The notes: generated by a model not told the origin, from the letters alone. Shown: positions 9,093 to 18,793, counted from the stretch's first letter. The stretch: 64,000 nt of DNA from Janthinobacterium sp. Marseille (GCF_000013625.1 NC_009659.1:2604001-2668000); one strand, 5' to 3'. A program made the numbers and translations.

Positions 9093-10226
9093 TCAGGTCG
9101 GTGCCACCGGTGTTGCCGGTACTTCTTTCTTTACTTCGCGGATTTTGGTGCCGGGCCGGAGGTTCTTGGTCCCCTCCACCACCACGCGGCTACCCGCCTT
9201 CACGCCGGAGACGGCAGCCTGCCCGCCTTCGATTGCCAGCACGCTGATCTTTTCTTCCTTCACGGTGTCATCCGGCTGTACTACGTACACCAGTTTATCC
9301 ACCGGACCGGTCACTACCGCCTGCGCCGGTACCAGCACTGCATCCGGCACTTCGCGCGACACCATGCTTACATTGATATAGCTACCAGGCCACAGCTTCT
9401 GTTCGGCATTTGCAAATTCCGCCTTCATGCGGATAGTGCCGCTTTGCGTATCGGCCAGGTTATCGATAAAGGTCAGCTTGCCGGTCAGGACTTCCTGCCC
9501 CGGCAATTGTGCGTGCACCGGTGCATTGCCTTGCGGATAAGTCGCACGGATGTTCGCCAACTCGCGTTCCGGCAGGGTAAAGCTGATCATGATCGGATCG
9601 ATCTGCACGATGGTGACCATCACGGTACCGGTCGGTTGCGCGAGACTACCCGGGTGCACATTGATGACACCGATACGACCGGAGATACCGGCCTTGATCT
9701 GGTTATCGCTCAAGGCCACGCTGCTGGACTGGATCGCCGCCTGGTTCGCGCGTGTCGTATTGCGCAGCGCATCCACCTTATTACGCGCGGTATCCACTAC
9801 CGCTTGAGACACGAAATTCTTCGCCAGCAAATCCTGGTTGCGCTTCAATATCTGCTCGGCATCGGCCAGTTCGGCCTGCGCCGCCGCCAGTTCGGCCGAG
9901 GCCTTGGCTACATTCGACTGGTCGCTGCGCTCATCCAGCGTAAACAAGAGTTGCCCGGCTTTGACGAACTGGCCTTCCTTGACATGGATGGTACGGACGA
10001 TGTTTTGCACCTTGGGCCGTACATCGACGGTGCTGACTGCGGTCACATAACCATTGGCGTTGACCGTGATCGGGATCGTCTTTTGCGTGGCGATTACGGT
10101 TTTCACCGATTGTGTGCCATCGCCGGACCTGCCCTTTTCCGCCTTGCCGCCGAATACCAGATAGGCGGCAGCCGCCAGTACGGCTACACCCACGCCTATC
10201 CACAGATATTTTTTACTTGCTTGCAT
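9093..10226 (-). CDS. Efflux periplasmic adaptor subunit (HlyD/MdtA-like)
   Basis: 377 residues with one N-terminal membrane anchor (residues 8-25), a barrel-sandwich/lipoyl half-motif (VRTIHVKEGQFVKAGQLLFTLD), a coiled-coil hairpin (roughly 95-160, Ala/Gln-rich) and the second half-motif DNQIKAGISGRIGVINVHPG, then beta-barrel and membrane-proximal domains. This is the standard adaptor layout bridging an RND pump to an outer-membrane channel. It is first of the two-gene efflux operon and divergent from the MarR gene. Confidence 0.93.
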   Translation of the reverse strand: MQASKKYLWIGVGVAVLAAAAYLVFGGKAEKGRSGDGTQSVKTVIATQKTIPITVNANGYVTAVSTVDVRPKVQNIVRTIHVKEGQFVKAGQLLFTLDERSDQSNVAKASAELAAAQAELADAEQILKRNQDLLAKNFVSQAVVDTARNKVDALRNTTRANQAAIQSSSVALSDNQIKAGISGRIGVINVHPGSLAQPTGTVMVTIVQIDPIMISFTLPERELANIRATYPQGNAPVHAQLPGQEVLTGKLTFIDNLADTQSGTIRMKAEFANAEQKLWPGSYINVSMVSREVPDAVLVPAQAVVTGPVDKLVYVVQPDDTVKEEKISVLAIEGGQAAVSGVKAGSRVVVEGTKNLRPGTKIREVKKEVPATPVAPT

Positions 10227-10318
10227 AAAGACTGCTTATCCTGAGCCGCCGTTTCGGCGTTTATAGAGTTGTACGCGAAAATTGCATGCGCAAGTTTAAC
10301 CTTACCAAGCATCAATTC

Positions 10319-10333
10319 GTTAGCTATACTAAC
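10319..10333. promoter_or_regulatory. Candidate MarR operator (inverted repeat GTTAG-N5-CTAAC)
   Basis: GTTAG (10319-10323) and CTAAC (10329-10333) form a perfect 5-bp inverted repeat with a 5-base spacer. It lies in the 133-bp gap between the efflux adaptor and the marR-type gene, 27 bp before the regulator start. MarR dimers typically bind such short palindromes in divergent promoters; binding here is inferred. Confidence 0.45.
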
Positions 10334-10359
10334 TAGTAAGCTTATCATGCCATCCGCCA

Positions 10360-10815
10360 ATGAATCCCAAGCCTGCCAACGATTTATCCGACTACCAGCT
10401 GGAATTGGGACAGACCATAGGCGATATCTCGCGCGCCTGGCGCTATCAGATGAACCAGCGCCTCAAGCCTTTCGGCCTCAATCTCTCGACACGCCAGGTC
10501 CTGGTTCAGTTGCAAAGGCATCCCGACGGCCTGATCCAGCGTGAGCTGGCGCGCAAATTGGGGATAGAAAGCCCGACCCTGGTACGCCTGCTGGATTTAC
10601 TGGAACGCAAGGAATGGATACAGCGCGTCACCTCGCAGATCGATAAACGGCAAAAATTCGTGGTCCTGACGCCGAAAGCGAACGAACAACTGCTGATTAT
10701 AGAAAAATTATCACGCGCCTTGCGTGCAGAAATGATGGAAGGACTGTCGATTGCTGAAATAGAAAGCAGCACGCTCGTCATGCGCAGGATGAAAAACAAT
10801 CTGCTCGCTGACTGA
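10360..10815 (+). CDS. MarR/SlyA-family transcriptional regulator
   Basis: 151 residues with the winged-helix MarR core: LSTRQVLVQLQRHPDGLIQRELARKLGIESPTLVRLLDLLERKEWI, then the wing TSQIDKRQKFVVLT with the conserved D-x-R. The N- and C-terminal helices fit the dimerisation region. It is transcribed divergently from the RND efflux operon, so it probably represses that operon and itself and releases on binding a small aromatic ligand (family knowledge, inferred here). Confidence 0.9.
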   Translation: MNPKPANDLSDYQLELGQTIGDISRAWRYQMNQRLKPFGLNLSTRQVLVQLQRHPDGLIQRELARKLGIESPTLVRLLDLLERKEWIQRVTSQIDKRQKFVVLTPKANEQLLIIEKLSRALRAEMMEGLSIAEIESSTLVMRRMKNNLLAD

Positions 10816-10912
10816 AGCGCAATATTGCGGTGAGATAGAGTGCAGTACCGGGGGAAAATACTGGGTAATGAGGGTTGCTATAGGTTCTTATATATAGCGA
10901 CACAAATAAAGA

Positions 10913-11008
10913 GGCGAGCCTTGTCTACGGCACTTGCAGGAAATGGCTGTGGCTGCTTCGTTCCCGACCTGACCAGGTTGGCCATGCCACAATGCGCAGG
11001 GGCCCGCC
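10913..11008 (-). ncRNA. ffs: 4.5S RNA, signal recognition particle RNA
   Basis: The minus strand contains CTGGTCAGGTCGGGAACGAA followed by GCAGCCACAGCC, the conserved tetraloop/asymmetric-loop region of bacterial SRP RNA (GGTCAGGTCCGGAAGGAAGCAGCCA in E. coli). The flanks close a long hairpin: GGCGGGCC at the 5' end (11001-11008) pairs with GGCTCGCC at the 3' end (10913-10920) with one G-U pair. Length of about 96 nt fits the short Gram-negative form. A promoter-like GGGACA-N17-TAAAAT lies just upstream. The RNA binds Ffh and targets nascent inner-membrane proteins. Confidence 0.93.
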
Positions 11009-11014
11009 GACATG

Positions 11015-11044
11015 AATTTTAACAGCAAAGGCGATGCCTGTCCC
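11015..11044 (-). promoter_or_regulatory. Candidate promoter of ffs
   Basis: On the minus strand GGGACA and TAAAAT are separated by 17 bases and the -10 ends about 7 bases before the first paired base of the 4.5S RNA. The -35 is 4/6 and the -10 is 5/6 to consensus. Boundaries are approximate. Confidence 0.45.
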
Positions 11045-11113
11045 CTGAGAATGCATGGATTTATGAATTTTCCCTGCGGCACTCAAGGCAAAATCATCTC
11101 TACCAAGCCGGAT

Positions 11114-11146
11114 AAAAAAATGCCTCTATATATAGAGGCATTTTTT
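11114..11146. terminator. Rho-independent terminator after ubiD
   Basis: TGCCTCTATATATAGAGGCA (11121-11140) is a perfect 20-base palindrome flanked by seven A residues on the left and six T residues on the right, so it can work in both directions. It lies 37 bp beyond the ubiD stop. Confidence 0.85.
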
Positions 11147-11182
11147 CTGCGCGCGGCAAACACCCCGCTGCTTGTTTACTAA

Positions 11183-12667
11183 TTAAATACCCAACTCTTG
11201 CCAGATCTGGTCGACGCGCTTTTTGACCTCGTCCGTCATCGTGATGGTACGCCCCCATTCGCGGTCGGTTTCACCCGGCCACTTATTGGTCGCATCTATC
11301 CCCATCTTGCTGCCAAGGCCGCTGACCGGTGAAGCAAAGTCCAGGTAATCGATAGGCGTGTTATCAACCAGCGTCGTATCGCGGATCGGATCAACACGGG
11401 TAGTGATCGCCCAGATAACTTCCTTCCAGTCGCGGATATTGACGTCTTCATCGACCACCACAATGAACTTGGTATACATAAACTGGCGCAGGAAGCTCCA
11501 GACGCCAAACATCACGCGCTTGGCATGGCCCGGATAAGCCTTCTTCATCTGCACCACCGCCATCCGGTAGCTGCAACCTTCCGGCGGCAGGTAGAAGTCG
11601 AGGATTTCAGAGAATTGCTTTTGCAACAATGGAATGAAGACTTCATTCAGTGCCACACCCAGCACCGCCGGCTCATCCGGTGGTTTGCCGGTATAGGTCG
11701 AGTGATAGATAGGGTCGCGCCGCATCGTGATGCGATCTATCGTAAAGACCGGGAAGGAATCCTGCTCATTATAGTAACCAGTATGGTCGCCATAAGGGCC
11801 TTCCAGCGCATGCTCATAACCGGATGGATGCGATTCGTCCGGGTAGATATGCCCTTCCAGCACGATCTCGGCCGAAGCCGGTACGCGCAATTCACTACCC
11901 AGGGCTTTGACCAGCTCGGTGCGGCTGCCGCGCAAGAGGCCGGCGAACTGGTATTCGGACAAACTATCCGGTACCGGCGTCACCGCTCCTAATATAGTAG
12001 CGGGGTCGGCGCCAAGCGCGACCGCGATCGGATACGGCTGGCCGCGGTTAACAATACTGTGTTCGCGGAAGTCGAGCGCGCCGCCGCGTTGGGCCAGCCA
12101 GCGCATGATGACCTTGTTGCGGCCTATCACCTGCTGGCGATAAATCCCGAGATTCTGCCGTTTCTTGTGCGGCCCTTTGGTAATCACCAGGCCCCAGGTA
12201 ATCAAGGGTGCGATATCGCCCGGCCAGCAATGCTGGATCGGCAGGCGCGCGAGGTCCACGTCATTGCCTTCCCACACGATGTCGTGGCAAGGTGCGCCGC
12301 GCAATTCTTTCGGCGCCATATCCCAGATCGATTTCACCAATGAGCCGAGGCCCATGATGTCCTTGAAACCCTTCGGTGGTTCCGGCTCCTTCAGCATGGC
12401 CAGCACGTGGCCAATCTTGCGCAATTCACTCACATCCGTGGCACCCATACCGAGTGCGACGCGATGCGGCGTACCGAAAAGATTGCCGAGCACGGGAATT
12501 TTTTGACCGGTCGGTTGCTCGAACAACAGTGCCGGACCTGCAGCCCGCAAAGTGCGGTCGCAAATCTCCGTCATCTCTAAATAAGGCGAAACTGGTACGT
12601 TTATGCGCTTAAGTTCGCCCATTTGTTGCAACTGAGAAATGAAGTCGCGTAAATCAGAATATTTCAT
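11183..12667 (-). CDS. ubiD: 4-hydroxy-3-polyprenylbenzoate decarboxylase UbiD
   Basis: 494 residues, standard for UbiD, which decarboxylates the polyprenylated 4-hydroxybenzoate ring in ubiquinone synthesis using prenylated FMN supplied by UbiX. The prFMN/metal-binding stretch [16 protein letters not shown] (175-190) and the catalytic [11 protein letters not shown] (289-299) are intact, as are [11 protein letters not shown] and [13 protein letters not shown]. Cytosolic, no membrane segments. The start is the ATG at 12665-12667. A strong terminator follows. Confidence 0.97.
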   Translation of the reverse strand: MKYSDLRDFISQLQQMGELKRINVPVSPYLEMTEICDRTLRAAGPALLFEQPTGQKIPVLGNLFGTPHRVALGMGATDVSELRKIGHVLAMLKEPEPPKGFKDIMGLGSLVKSIWDMAPKELRGAPCHDIVWEGNDVDLARLPIQHCWPGDIAPLITWGLVITKGPHKKRQNLGIYRQQVIGRNKVIMRWLAQRGGALDFREHSIVNRGQPYPIAVALGADPATILGAVTPVPDSLSEYQFAGLLRGSRTELVKALGSELRVPASAEIVLEGHIYPDESHPSGYEHALEGPYGDHTGYYNEQDSFPVFTIDRITMRRDPIYHSTYTGKPPDEPAVLGVALNEVFIPLLQKQFSEILDFYLPPEGCSYRMAVVQMKKAYPGHAKRVMFGVWSFLRQFMYTKFIVVVDEDVNIRDWKEVIWAITTRVDPIRDTTLVDNTPIDYLDFASPVSGLGSKMGIDATNKWPGETDREWGRTITMTDEVKKRVDQIWQELGI

Positions 12668-13153
12668 ATTTTTTTCGCCGTTTTGTACTTTGGACTTGAT
12701 TATTCAATTAAAACGCCCAAGTACCTGATTCCTTTGGCTTTTACCGGGTCTAGGCTAAAAACGTTAGATTCAAAAGTTATAGAATATTGATTTTATAGTG
12801 TTGACTTGATATAAACCGCCTCCTACAATTCGCGCAACTTGAAGAGCAGGCCCCGTATTTGAACACCAAACCGGGCAGAAAAGAAACTCTCTTCATTTCA
12901 CGGGATCGGGGTCCCACATGACATTTTAGGAGTGTTTTCAAAAGGCAGCTTTGCCTTCTCCCCGAAACAAGTTGTTTGCCAAGGGCACCGCTGCAATGTG
13001 CGCGACCCTATAAGTAATCAACTCCGACGTTTGCAGTACGCCGAGCGGCTACAAACGATTTCTCTGATTCACGGCATGTGCAGGGTTCTACGAAATAAAT
13101 TATTTGTTTTGTGGTGGAGCCTTTTACTTGCCGCGTCAATCCTGGAGTTTTTA
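12668..13153 (+). other. Gene-poor region with promoter and long 5' leader of the lytic transglycosylase
   Basis: The region between the divergent ubiD and transglycosylase starts is 486 bp. A strong promoter (12801-12829) would start RNA near 12836, giving a leader of about 318 nt. The leader contains short hairpins, for example AAGGCA-GCTT-TGCCTT near 12942-12957 and GGGA-N6-TCCC near 12902-12915. It also holds an open reading stretch from a GTG at 12932, in frame with the transglycosylase, but without a ribosome-binding site at usable spacing. I recognised no known riboswitch or RNA family. Confidence 0.5.
12801..12829 (+). promoter_or_regulatory. Strong sigma-70 promoter upstream of lytic transglycosylase
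   Basis: TTGACT (12801-12806), a 17-base spacer and TACAAT (12824-12829): 5/6 matches in both hexamers at ideal spacing. It is oriented towards the transglycosylase gene and lies about 325 bp before its chosen start. Confidence 0.7.
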
Positions 13154-14083
13154 ATGTTAAATCGAATTACCATGGCGATGCGTAAAGCCGCCAAGCAATC
13201 CGCACGACAGGTGATTGCGCATTCGACCACGATGCGCACCACCAATAATAAAGTCGTCGCAACCGCACGCCACGCCTTGATGGCGCTGGGCCTGACAGCA
13301 ATCGCAACCCTGGCCTTGATGTTCTTCAAGCCGGAAGTCGCGGAAAAAATCCAAGCCATTTCGCCGTTCTCGGACGCCGTAGCGGCCACGCCTTCGGATG
13401 AAGACATGTCGCCTATCGCTAACCTGATGGACGATCCGGCTTCTGCCGTAGTCGAGGATATGCCGGTTGTCAGCACCAATCCTGCGATGTTGGGTACCGA
13501 CATCCAGCAGCAACGCGTCACGCAATGGATCTCCAAGCGTTACCGCGTGGCGAACGATGCGACCAATATGCTGGTTTCGGCCGCATACCTGACGGCCAAG
13601 GAAATCAACCTCGATCCGCTGCTGATCCTGGCTGTGATGGCAATTGAATCACGCTTCAACCCGTTTGCCGAAAGCCCGGTAGGCGCGCAAGGCTTGATGC
13701 AAGTCATGTCAAAAGTGCATCACGACAAGTTTGCTGAAATGGGCGGCACCCAGGCTGCACTGAACCCGGTTGCCAACATCCGTGTCGGTTCGCTGATCCT
13801 GAAAGAGTATGTCTCCCGTGGCGGCTCGGTAGAAGCCGGCCTGAAACGCTATGTAGGCGCTGCAGGCATGGATAGTGACGCTGGTTACGGCGCCAAGGTC
13901 CTGGGCGAGTACGACCGCCTGAAAGCGGTTGCGAGCGGCAAGCGCGTTTCCGCCTTTGCTACGATGGCAAGCCGTGCCGCACCAAAAGCGCAGCCGGTAC
14001 CAAATGTTATCCAGGAGAAATCCGCAGCACTGGAAGACAAGAACGCACAAAAGCTGGATGGTGACAAATTCACATCACTGTAA
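13154..14083 (+). CDS. Membrane-anchored lytic transglycosylase (SLT domain)
   Basis: 309 residues from the ATG at 13154, preceded by TGGAG six bases upstream. Starting at the GTG at 12932 would add 74 residues but has no good ribosome-binding site. A single hydrophobic segment (about 40-58) anchors the protein. The SLT catalytic domain follows: LDPLLILAVMAIESRFNP with catalytic Glu165, then SPVGAQGLMQVM and NPVANIRVGSLILKEY. It should cleave the glycan strands of peptidoglycan to 1,6-anhydroMurNAc ends in the periplasm. The C-terminal about 50 residues are low complexity. A terminator follows directly. Confidence 0.88.
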   Translation: MLNRITMAMRKAAKQSARQVIAHSTTMRTTNNKVVATARHALMALGLTAIATLALMFFKPEVAEKIQAISPFSDAVAATPSDEDMSPIANLMDDPASAVVEDMPVVSTNPAMLGTDIQQQRVTQWISKRYRVANDATNMLVSAAYLTAKEINLDPLLILAVMAIESRFNPFAESPVGAQGLMQVMSKVHHDKFAEMGGTQAALNPVANIRVGSLILKEYVSRGGSVEAGLKRYVGAAGMDSDAGYGAKVLGEYDRLKAVASGKRVSAFATMASRAAPKAQPVPNVIQEKSAALEDKNAQKLDGDKFTSL

Positions 14084-14105
14084 AAGTGACGCGACATTAC
14101 AAAAA

Positions 14106-14129
14106 GGAGCCGAGTGGCTCCTTTTTTTT
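14106..14129 (+). terminator. Rho-independent terminator after lytic transglycosylase
   Basis: GGAGCC-GAGT-GGCTCC hairpin (14106-14121) followed by eight T residues, 22 bp past the stop. Confidence 0.9.
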
Positions 14130-14156
14130 GCCTGCTTATTTCAAGCCGGTTTCAGC

Positions 14157-15371
14157 TTACTTAATACGCCGATCACGGAAAGCCCGTAGCCGCGCCACCG
14201 CCTCCTGCAGGTTTTCCATCGAAGTCGCATACGACACCCGCACATACTGATGCGCGGTAGACGGACCGAAATCCAGTCCCGGTACGATCACCACGCCCGC
14301 TTCATTCAGGATATCCACCGTCAGCTGATCCGCATCATCGGACCAGGCGCTGCAATCGGCGTATACATAGAAGGCCCCGTCCGGCATCACCGGTACCTTG
14401 AAGCCCAGCCCTTCCAGTGCCGGCACGATATAGTCGCGACGACGCTTGAACTCCGCCTTGCGCGCTTCATAAATCGCCAAGGCTTCCGGTTCGAAGCAAG
14501 CCAGCCCCGCATGCTGCGCCAGGCTGGATGCGCAGATGAAGAGGTTTTGCGCCAGCTTCTCAATGGCTTGCACCAATTCCGGTGGCACCACCAGCCAGCC
14601 GAGACGCCAGCCGGTCATATTGAAGTACTTGGAAAAGCTATTGATGACGATCACATCCTCGCCCAGCGACAAGGCGGAAAACGGTTCGGCATCGTAGCGC
14701 AAGCCGTTATAGATTTCATCGACGATGGTAAAGCCCTGCTTCGCCCTTACCACTTCAACTATCTTGCGCAACTCATCGGCCTCTATCGAGGTCCCGGTCG
14801 GATTCGACGGCGACGCCAGCAAAACGCCGCGCGTTTGCGCACACCAGTTTTGCTCCACCATCGCGGCGGATAACTGGAAGCGATGCTCGGGACCGCTCGC
14901 GATCATCTTGGCCTGCCCGTCAAAGGCGGCGACGAAATGACGATTGCATGGATACGAAGGATCCGACATCAGTACCTGCGCATCCTTTTCCACCAAAGCG
15001 GCACAGGCCAGCAATAAGGCGGCCGATGCACCCGCGGTCACGATAATGCGTGCAGGATCGATTTCTATTCCGTACACCGCCTGGTAATGCGCGGCGATCG
15101 CGGCGCGCAATTCCGGCAAACCGGTGGCCGAGGTGTACTGCAATTTTCCATCTGCCATCGCGCGCGTCGCGGCATCTATGACCGGTTGTGCCGCGGTAAA
15201 GTCCGGCTCACCTATGCCCATATGGATGATGTGCCGCCCTTGTCGCTCCAGCTCGGCCGCCATCTTCGCCAATTCCATGACATGGAAAGGCGCGATGTGT
15301 TGCAGGCGCGAAGCGAGTTGTGTGAGATGCGAAGACAAAAGTGATTCCTCAATGAGAAGCGCCACCTGCAT
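14157..15371 (-). CDS. PLP-dependent class I/II aminotransferase (aspartate/alanine type)
   Basis: 404 residues with the fold-type I motifs: MGIGEPDF near residue 51, the PLP-stacking region TAGASAALLLAC, SPSNPTGT, the Asp in VDEIYNGLRY and the Schiff-base lysine in NSFSKYFNMTGWRLGW; RVSYATS carries the carboxylate-binding Arg. The amino-acid substrate cannot be fixed from sequence. The start is uncertain: the ATG at 15371 lacks a clear ribosome-binding site, while GAGGA precedes a TTG at 15338 that would shorten the protein by 11 residues. It is downstream of nusB (78 bp) and probably ends the rib-nus transcript. Confidence 0.88.
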   Translation of the reverse strand: MQVALLIEESLLSSHLTQLASRLQHIAPFHVMELAKMAAELERQGRHIIHMGIGEPDFTAAQPVIDAATRAMADGKLQYTSATGLPELRAAIAAHYQAVYGIEIDPARIIVTAGASAALLLACAALVEKDAQVLMSDPSYPCNRHFVAAFDGQAKMIASGPEHRFQLSAAMVEQNWCAQTRGVLLASPSNPTGTSIEADELRKIVEVVRAKQGFTIVDEIYNGLRYDAEPFSALSLGEDVIVINSFSKYFNMTGWRLGWLVVPPELVQAIEKLAQNLFICASSLAQHAGLACFEPEALAIYEARKAEFKRRRDYIVPALEGLGFKVPVMPDGAFYVYADCSAWSDDADQLTVDILNEAGVVIVPGLDFGPSTAHQYVRVSYATSMENLQEAVARLRAFRDRRIK

Positions 15372-15449
15372 CCGTGTCCAGCCAGGCTGGAAGCAAACGG
15401 AAATCAGGTGGCGGCAAGTCTTTCAGATTGCGTAACTGGAATTCTGCGA

Positions 15450-15920
15450 TCAGCCCTTGCGACCGGCGTTGATTTCCACTTCGCGTGCGCTGACGGCAAA
15501 CTTGTCCAGTACGCCATTGACGTATTTGTGGCCGTCTATGCCGCCAAACGATTTGGTCAGTTCGACCGCTTCGTTGATGACAACCTTGTACGGGATTTCG
15601 ATATGGTTTTTCAACTCGAAGGCACCGATCAACAAGGCAGCGTGCTCAACCGGTGACAAGGCCGAAATTTCACGGTCTATCAACGGTGCCAGGCCGGCGC
15701 GCAATTCGCCGACTTGTTTGACGGTGCCGTATAGCAGTGCATCAAAATGCTCGGCATCGGCTTTGTCGAAACCATGCGCCTGGCGAATATGCGTTTCAAT
15801 CACGCGTACATCTTCATTATTCAGCAGCCATTGATACAGGCCTTGCAAGGCAAACTCACGGGCGCGATGGCGCGGCGTGCGGTTTTTGCTCGGATTGGCG
15901 TGGTCGGTTTTTTGGGTCAT
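15450..15920 (-). CDS. nusB: Transcription antitermination factor NusB
   Basis: 156 residues with the all-helical NusB signature: [19 protein letters not shown] at 17-35, LLIGAFELK and the C-terminal [34 protein letters not shown]. It binds boxA RNA with NusE (S10) to prevent termination in rRNA operons. The position directly after ribH is a conserved proteobacterial arrangement. Confidence 0.97.
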   Translation of the reverse strand: MTQKTDHANPSKNRTPRHRAREFALQGLYQWLLNNEDVRVIETHIRQAHGFDKADAEHFDALLYGTVKQVGELRAGLAPLIDREISALSPVEHAALLIGAFELKNHIEIPYKVVINEAVELTKSFGGIDGHKYVNGVLDKFAVSAREVEINAGRKG

Positions 15921-16011
15921 GGCTCACAGCGCCGTCCTATATAGAAGGCGCTCATAAAGGGTTAACAATACATACGCTGCAATCAGTGCAGCGCAAACTC
16001 GAAGGGACGAT

Positions 16012-16500
16012 TTATTCCTGGTCGTCGGCTGCGTCGGCCAGGTCTTCCAGCGCAATCGTCAGGTTCGCCATCTCCACCGCAACGCGGGCGGCATCAGCGC
16101 CTTTTTCTTCCATCCGTGCTTCTGCCTGCTCATCGGTATCGGTGGTCAATACCGCATTCGCGATCGGCAAACCAAAGTCGAGGCCGACGCGGGTGATGCC
16201 GGCACCGGATTCATTCGACACCAGCTCGAAGTGATAGGTCTCACCACGGATCACCGCGCCGATGGCGATCAGTGCATCGAATTGCAGGGTTTCAGCCATC
16301 TTGCGCAAAGCCAAAGGAATTTCAAGCGCGCCGGGTACCGTGACATGCAAGACATCTTCGTCTTCGACACCCAGGTGTTTCAACTCGGCCAGGCAAGATG
16401 CCAGCAAACCGTGGCACACATCCTGGTTGAAACGTGCCTGCACGATACCGATGCGCAAACCCTGTCCTGCCAAATTCATTTCGTAGCTGCCTACTGTCAT
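16012..16500 (-). CDS. ribH: 6,7-dimethyl-8-ribityllumazine synthase
   Basis: 162 residues. The lumazine synthase motifs are present: [11 protein letters not shown] at the N-terminus, [36 protein letters not shown] and [13 protein letters not shown]. It condenses the ribitylaminouracil with the 4-carbon product of RibB, the penultimate step of riboflavin synthesis, in the cytosol. GGGGA lies before the ATG. Encoded between ribB (119 bp) and nusB (91 bp). Confidence 0.97.
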   Translation of the reverse strand: MTVGSYEMNLAGQGLRIGIVQARFNQDVCHGLLASCLAELKHLGVEDEDVLHVTVPGALEIPLALRKMAETLQFDALIAIGAVIRGETYHFELVSNESGAGITRVGLDFGLPIANAVLTTDTDEQAEARMEEKGADAARVAVEMANLTIALEDLADAADDQE

Positions 16501-16619
16501 GGTGTTCCCCTTCTTGCGCGAAGCGCGTTTAATTCGCTTTTAATTCAACTGTTGTTTGAACCTTAGTGCAGTTAAGTGATTGAATCAACTCATCAATCCA
16601 AGCAAAACTGAACGAACGT

Positions 16620-17732
16620 TCAATTATCGGTGCGTGCCTGGTAACCGGTTACTTCCAGATCGAAACCTGCCATCGACGGCATCTTGCGCTGGTTCGCCAG
16701 CAACTTCATCTTGCCGACCGACAGGTCTTTCAGGATCTGTGCACCGATACCGTAAGTACGCAAATCCATATGCGCGGCACGTTGCTGTGGCCGGCTTTCC
16801 GGATTATTCAGGGCTTCAAACTGGCTAAAGAATTCATCGGCCGATTCTTCGCAATTGAGCAAAACCATCACACCGCGTTCCGACTGCTTGATCGCGGCCA
16901 TCGCCGAAGCCAGGTTCCACGAGTGGGTGGTCGCCTTGGTTTCCAGCCAATCCAGTACCGACACCGGCTGATGCACACGCACCAGGGTTTCCTGATCCGC
17001 CGAGATATCACCATGCACCAGCGCCAAATGCGCGCCGCCGCTAGGCTTGTCACGGTAGACGATAGTCTTGAAGCTGCCGTACACGGTTTCCATCACACGC
17101 TCGCCGACGCGGTCGACGATGGTTTCATGCTGGCTGCGGTAATGGATCAGGTCGGCAATCGTGCCTATCTTCAAACCATGTTCCTTGGCGAATTCGATCA
17201 AATCCGGCAGGCGCGCCATGGTGCCGTCGTCTTTCATGATTTCGCAAATCACTGCGGCCGGGGTCAAACCCGCCAGCTCGGCAAAATCACAACCGGCTTC
17301 GGTATGGCCGGCGCGCATCAGGACACCGCCCTTTTGCGCCTTCAGCGGGAAAATATGGCCCGGCTGCACGATATCGGACGGTTTGGCATTCTTCGCCACC
17401 GCCACCTGAATGGTCTTCGCGCGGTCAGCTGCCGAAATACCAGTCGTCACGCCTTCCGCCGCTTCGATAGATACAGTGAAATTGGTGCCGTAGGAAGTGC
17501 CGTTGCGCGTCGTCATCATGGTCAGCGCCAGTTGGTCGCAACGCTCTTCGGTCAGCGTCAGGCATACCAGGCCACGGCCGAACTTGGCCATGAAATTGAT
17601 CGCTTCCGGCGTTACGAACTCGGCGGCCAGGACCAGGTCGCCCTCGTTTTCACGGTCTTCTTCATCGACCAGAATCACCATGCGACCGGCACGCAATTCT
17701 GCAACGATTTCTTGGGTAGTTGAAATGGACAT
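16620..17732 (-). CDS. ribB: 3,4-dihydroxy-2-butanone 4-phosphate synthase with degenerate GTP cyclohydrolase II domain (RibBX type)
   Basis: 370 residues. The N-terminal about 200 residues are a complete RibB domain: [29 protein letters not shown] and [17 protein letters not shown], with the acidic loop and His expected for ribulose-5-phosphate conversion. The C-terminal half aligns with GTP cyclohydrolase II ([32 protein letters not shown]), but the zinc-binding C-x10-C-x-C is absent: the segment reading RVHSECLTGD in active enzymes is [10 protein letters not shown] here. Thus only the RibB activity is expected and a separate ribA should exist elsewhere. No FMN riboswitch was recognised in the 146-bp upstream gap. 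Confidence 0.92.
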   Translation of the reverse strand: MSISTTQEIVAELRAGRMVILVDEEDRENEGDLVLAAEFVTPEAINFMAKFGRGLVCLTLTEERCDQLALTMMTTRNGTSYGTNFTVSIEAAEGVTTGISAADRAKTIQVAVAKNAKPSDIVQPGHIFPLKAQKGGVLMRAGHTEAGCDFAELAGLTPAAVICEIMKDDGTMARLPDLIEFAKEHGLKIGTIADLIHYRSQHETIVDRVGERVMETVYGSFKTIVYRDKPSGGAHLALVHGDISADQETLVRVHQPVSVLDWLETKATTHSWNLASAMAAIKQSERGVMVLLNCEESADEFFSQFEALNNPESRPQQRAAHMDLRTYGIGAQILKDLSVGKMKLLANQRKMPSMAGFDLEVTGYQARTDN

Positions 17733-17878
17733 AGATAATCTCGGAGTAGGCCGCTATTTTAAAGGATTTGCGCCCTTCCAGACCGGCAAATGACGAATCT
17801 ATTCAGGGATCAGCCGCGTACCAGGCCTGCCCGGCGGCTTATTTGGCGCTTTAGCGCAAATATTGCGTGAAGTACAAG

Positions 17879-18793
17879 CTACCAGGAATCACCAGCCTCT
17901 GACAGGCGCGACGCGAAGCGGGCACTGACAAAGTCCACGAAAGCCGTGACCTTGGCCGAGAGGTTCAGCCGTTCCGGGTACACCGCATAGATATCCGACG
18001 GCGGCAGGCTCCAGTCCGCCAGCACTTCGACCAGACGGCCGGAGCGCAGGTAAGCCGCCACATCCCATTGCGAGCGCATCAATATGCCGTGTCCGGCCAG
18101 CGCCCAGGCCAGCGTGGTTTCACCGTCATTGCTGCTGAGCGCGCCCCGCACCTTGATGCTTTCCTGCCGTTTGCCCTTATGCAAATGCCAGCTGCCATAG
18201 GCGGCATCGTTTTCGCGTAGCACGATGCATTGCAGCTTTTGCAAATCGCGCGGTACCGACGGTGTGCCATGCCGCTTTATATATGCCGGTGCCGCACACA
18301 GCAGGCGTCGGTTGGCTGCGATCTTGCGCGCAATGATGCGGGCATCCGGCATCTCGCCTATCCGTATGCCGATGTCGAAAGCCTGGTCGATCAGGTTGGC
18401 AGGCCGGTCGGATAACTGCAGTTGCACTTCAATTTCCGGATACTTTTCGATGAAGTCGGACACGGCCGGCGCAATGTGTCTACGCCCGAAACCAAAAGTC
18501 GCATTGATGCGCAGCAAACCCTTGGGTACCGCCCGACTACGGCTGACCGCACGCTCCAGTTCCTCAATCTCGGTCAGGATGCGCGCACCTTCGGCCAGGT
18601 AAATCTCGCCTTCATGCGTCACGCTCATGGTGCGCGTGGTGCGATTCAGCAGGCGCACGCCGAGGCGCTGCTCCAGGTTCGCCAGGCGTTTGGTCACTGC
18701 CGGCGGCGTTACGCCCAGCTCACGCGCCACGGCCGCCAGGCTGCCCTGCTTCACCAGCACGGAGAAAAAGGCCAAATCCGAGAGATCATTCAT
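17879..18793 (-). CDS. LysR-family transcriptional regulator
   Basis: 304 residues. The N-terminal winged helix is typical (LAFFSVLVKQGSLAAVARELGVTPPAVTKRLANLEQRLGVRLLNRTTR), followed by the two-lobed effector-binding domain. The subfamily resembles the DsdC/AmpR-distant group often annotated as putative dehalogenase or YafC-like regulators, but no effector can be inferred. It is divergent from the hydrolase-leuC-leuD operon with a 105-bp AT-rich gap, so it probably activates that operon. Confidence 0.9.
   Translation of the reverse strand: MNDLSDLAFFSVLVKQGSLAAVARELGVTPPAVTKRLANLEQRLGVRLLNRTTRTMSVTHEGEIYLAEGARILTEIEELERAVSRSRAVPKGLLRINATFGFGRRHIAPAVSDFIEKYPEIEVQLQLSDRPANLIDQAFDIGIRIGEMPDARIIARKIAANRRLLCAAPAYIKRHGTPSVPRDLQKLQCIVLRENDAAYGSWHLHKGKRQESIKVRGALSSNDGETTLAWALAGHGILMRSQWDVAAYLRSGRLVEVLADWSLPPSDIYAVYPERLNLSAKVTAFVDFVSARFASRLSEAGDSW

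Noticed and set aside
12932..13153. N-terminal extension of the lytic transglycosylase from GTG 12932
   Set aside because: The AGGAG there touches the GTG with no spacing, and the residues have no resemblance to the family; the ATG at 13154 has a good site. Kept as an alternative only.
17733..17878. FMN riboswitch before ribB
   Set aside because: The 146-bp gap lacks the conserved RFN core segments; only a weak TAAAAT-like -10 is seen.
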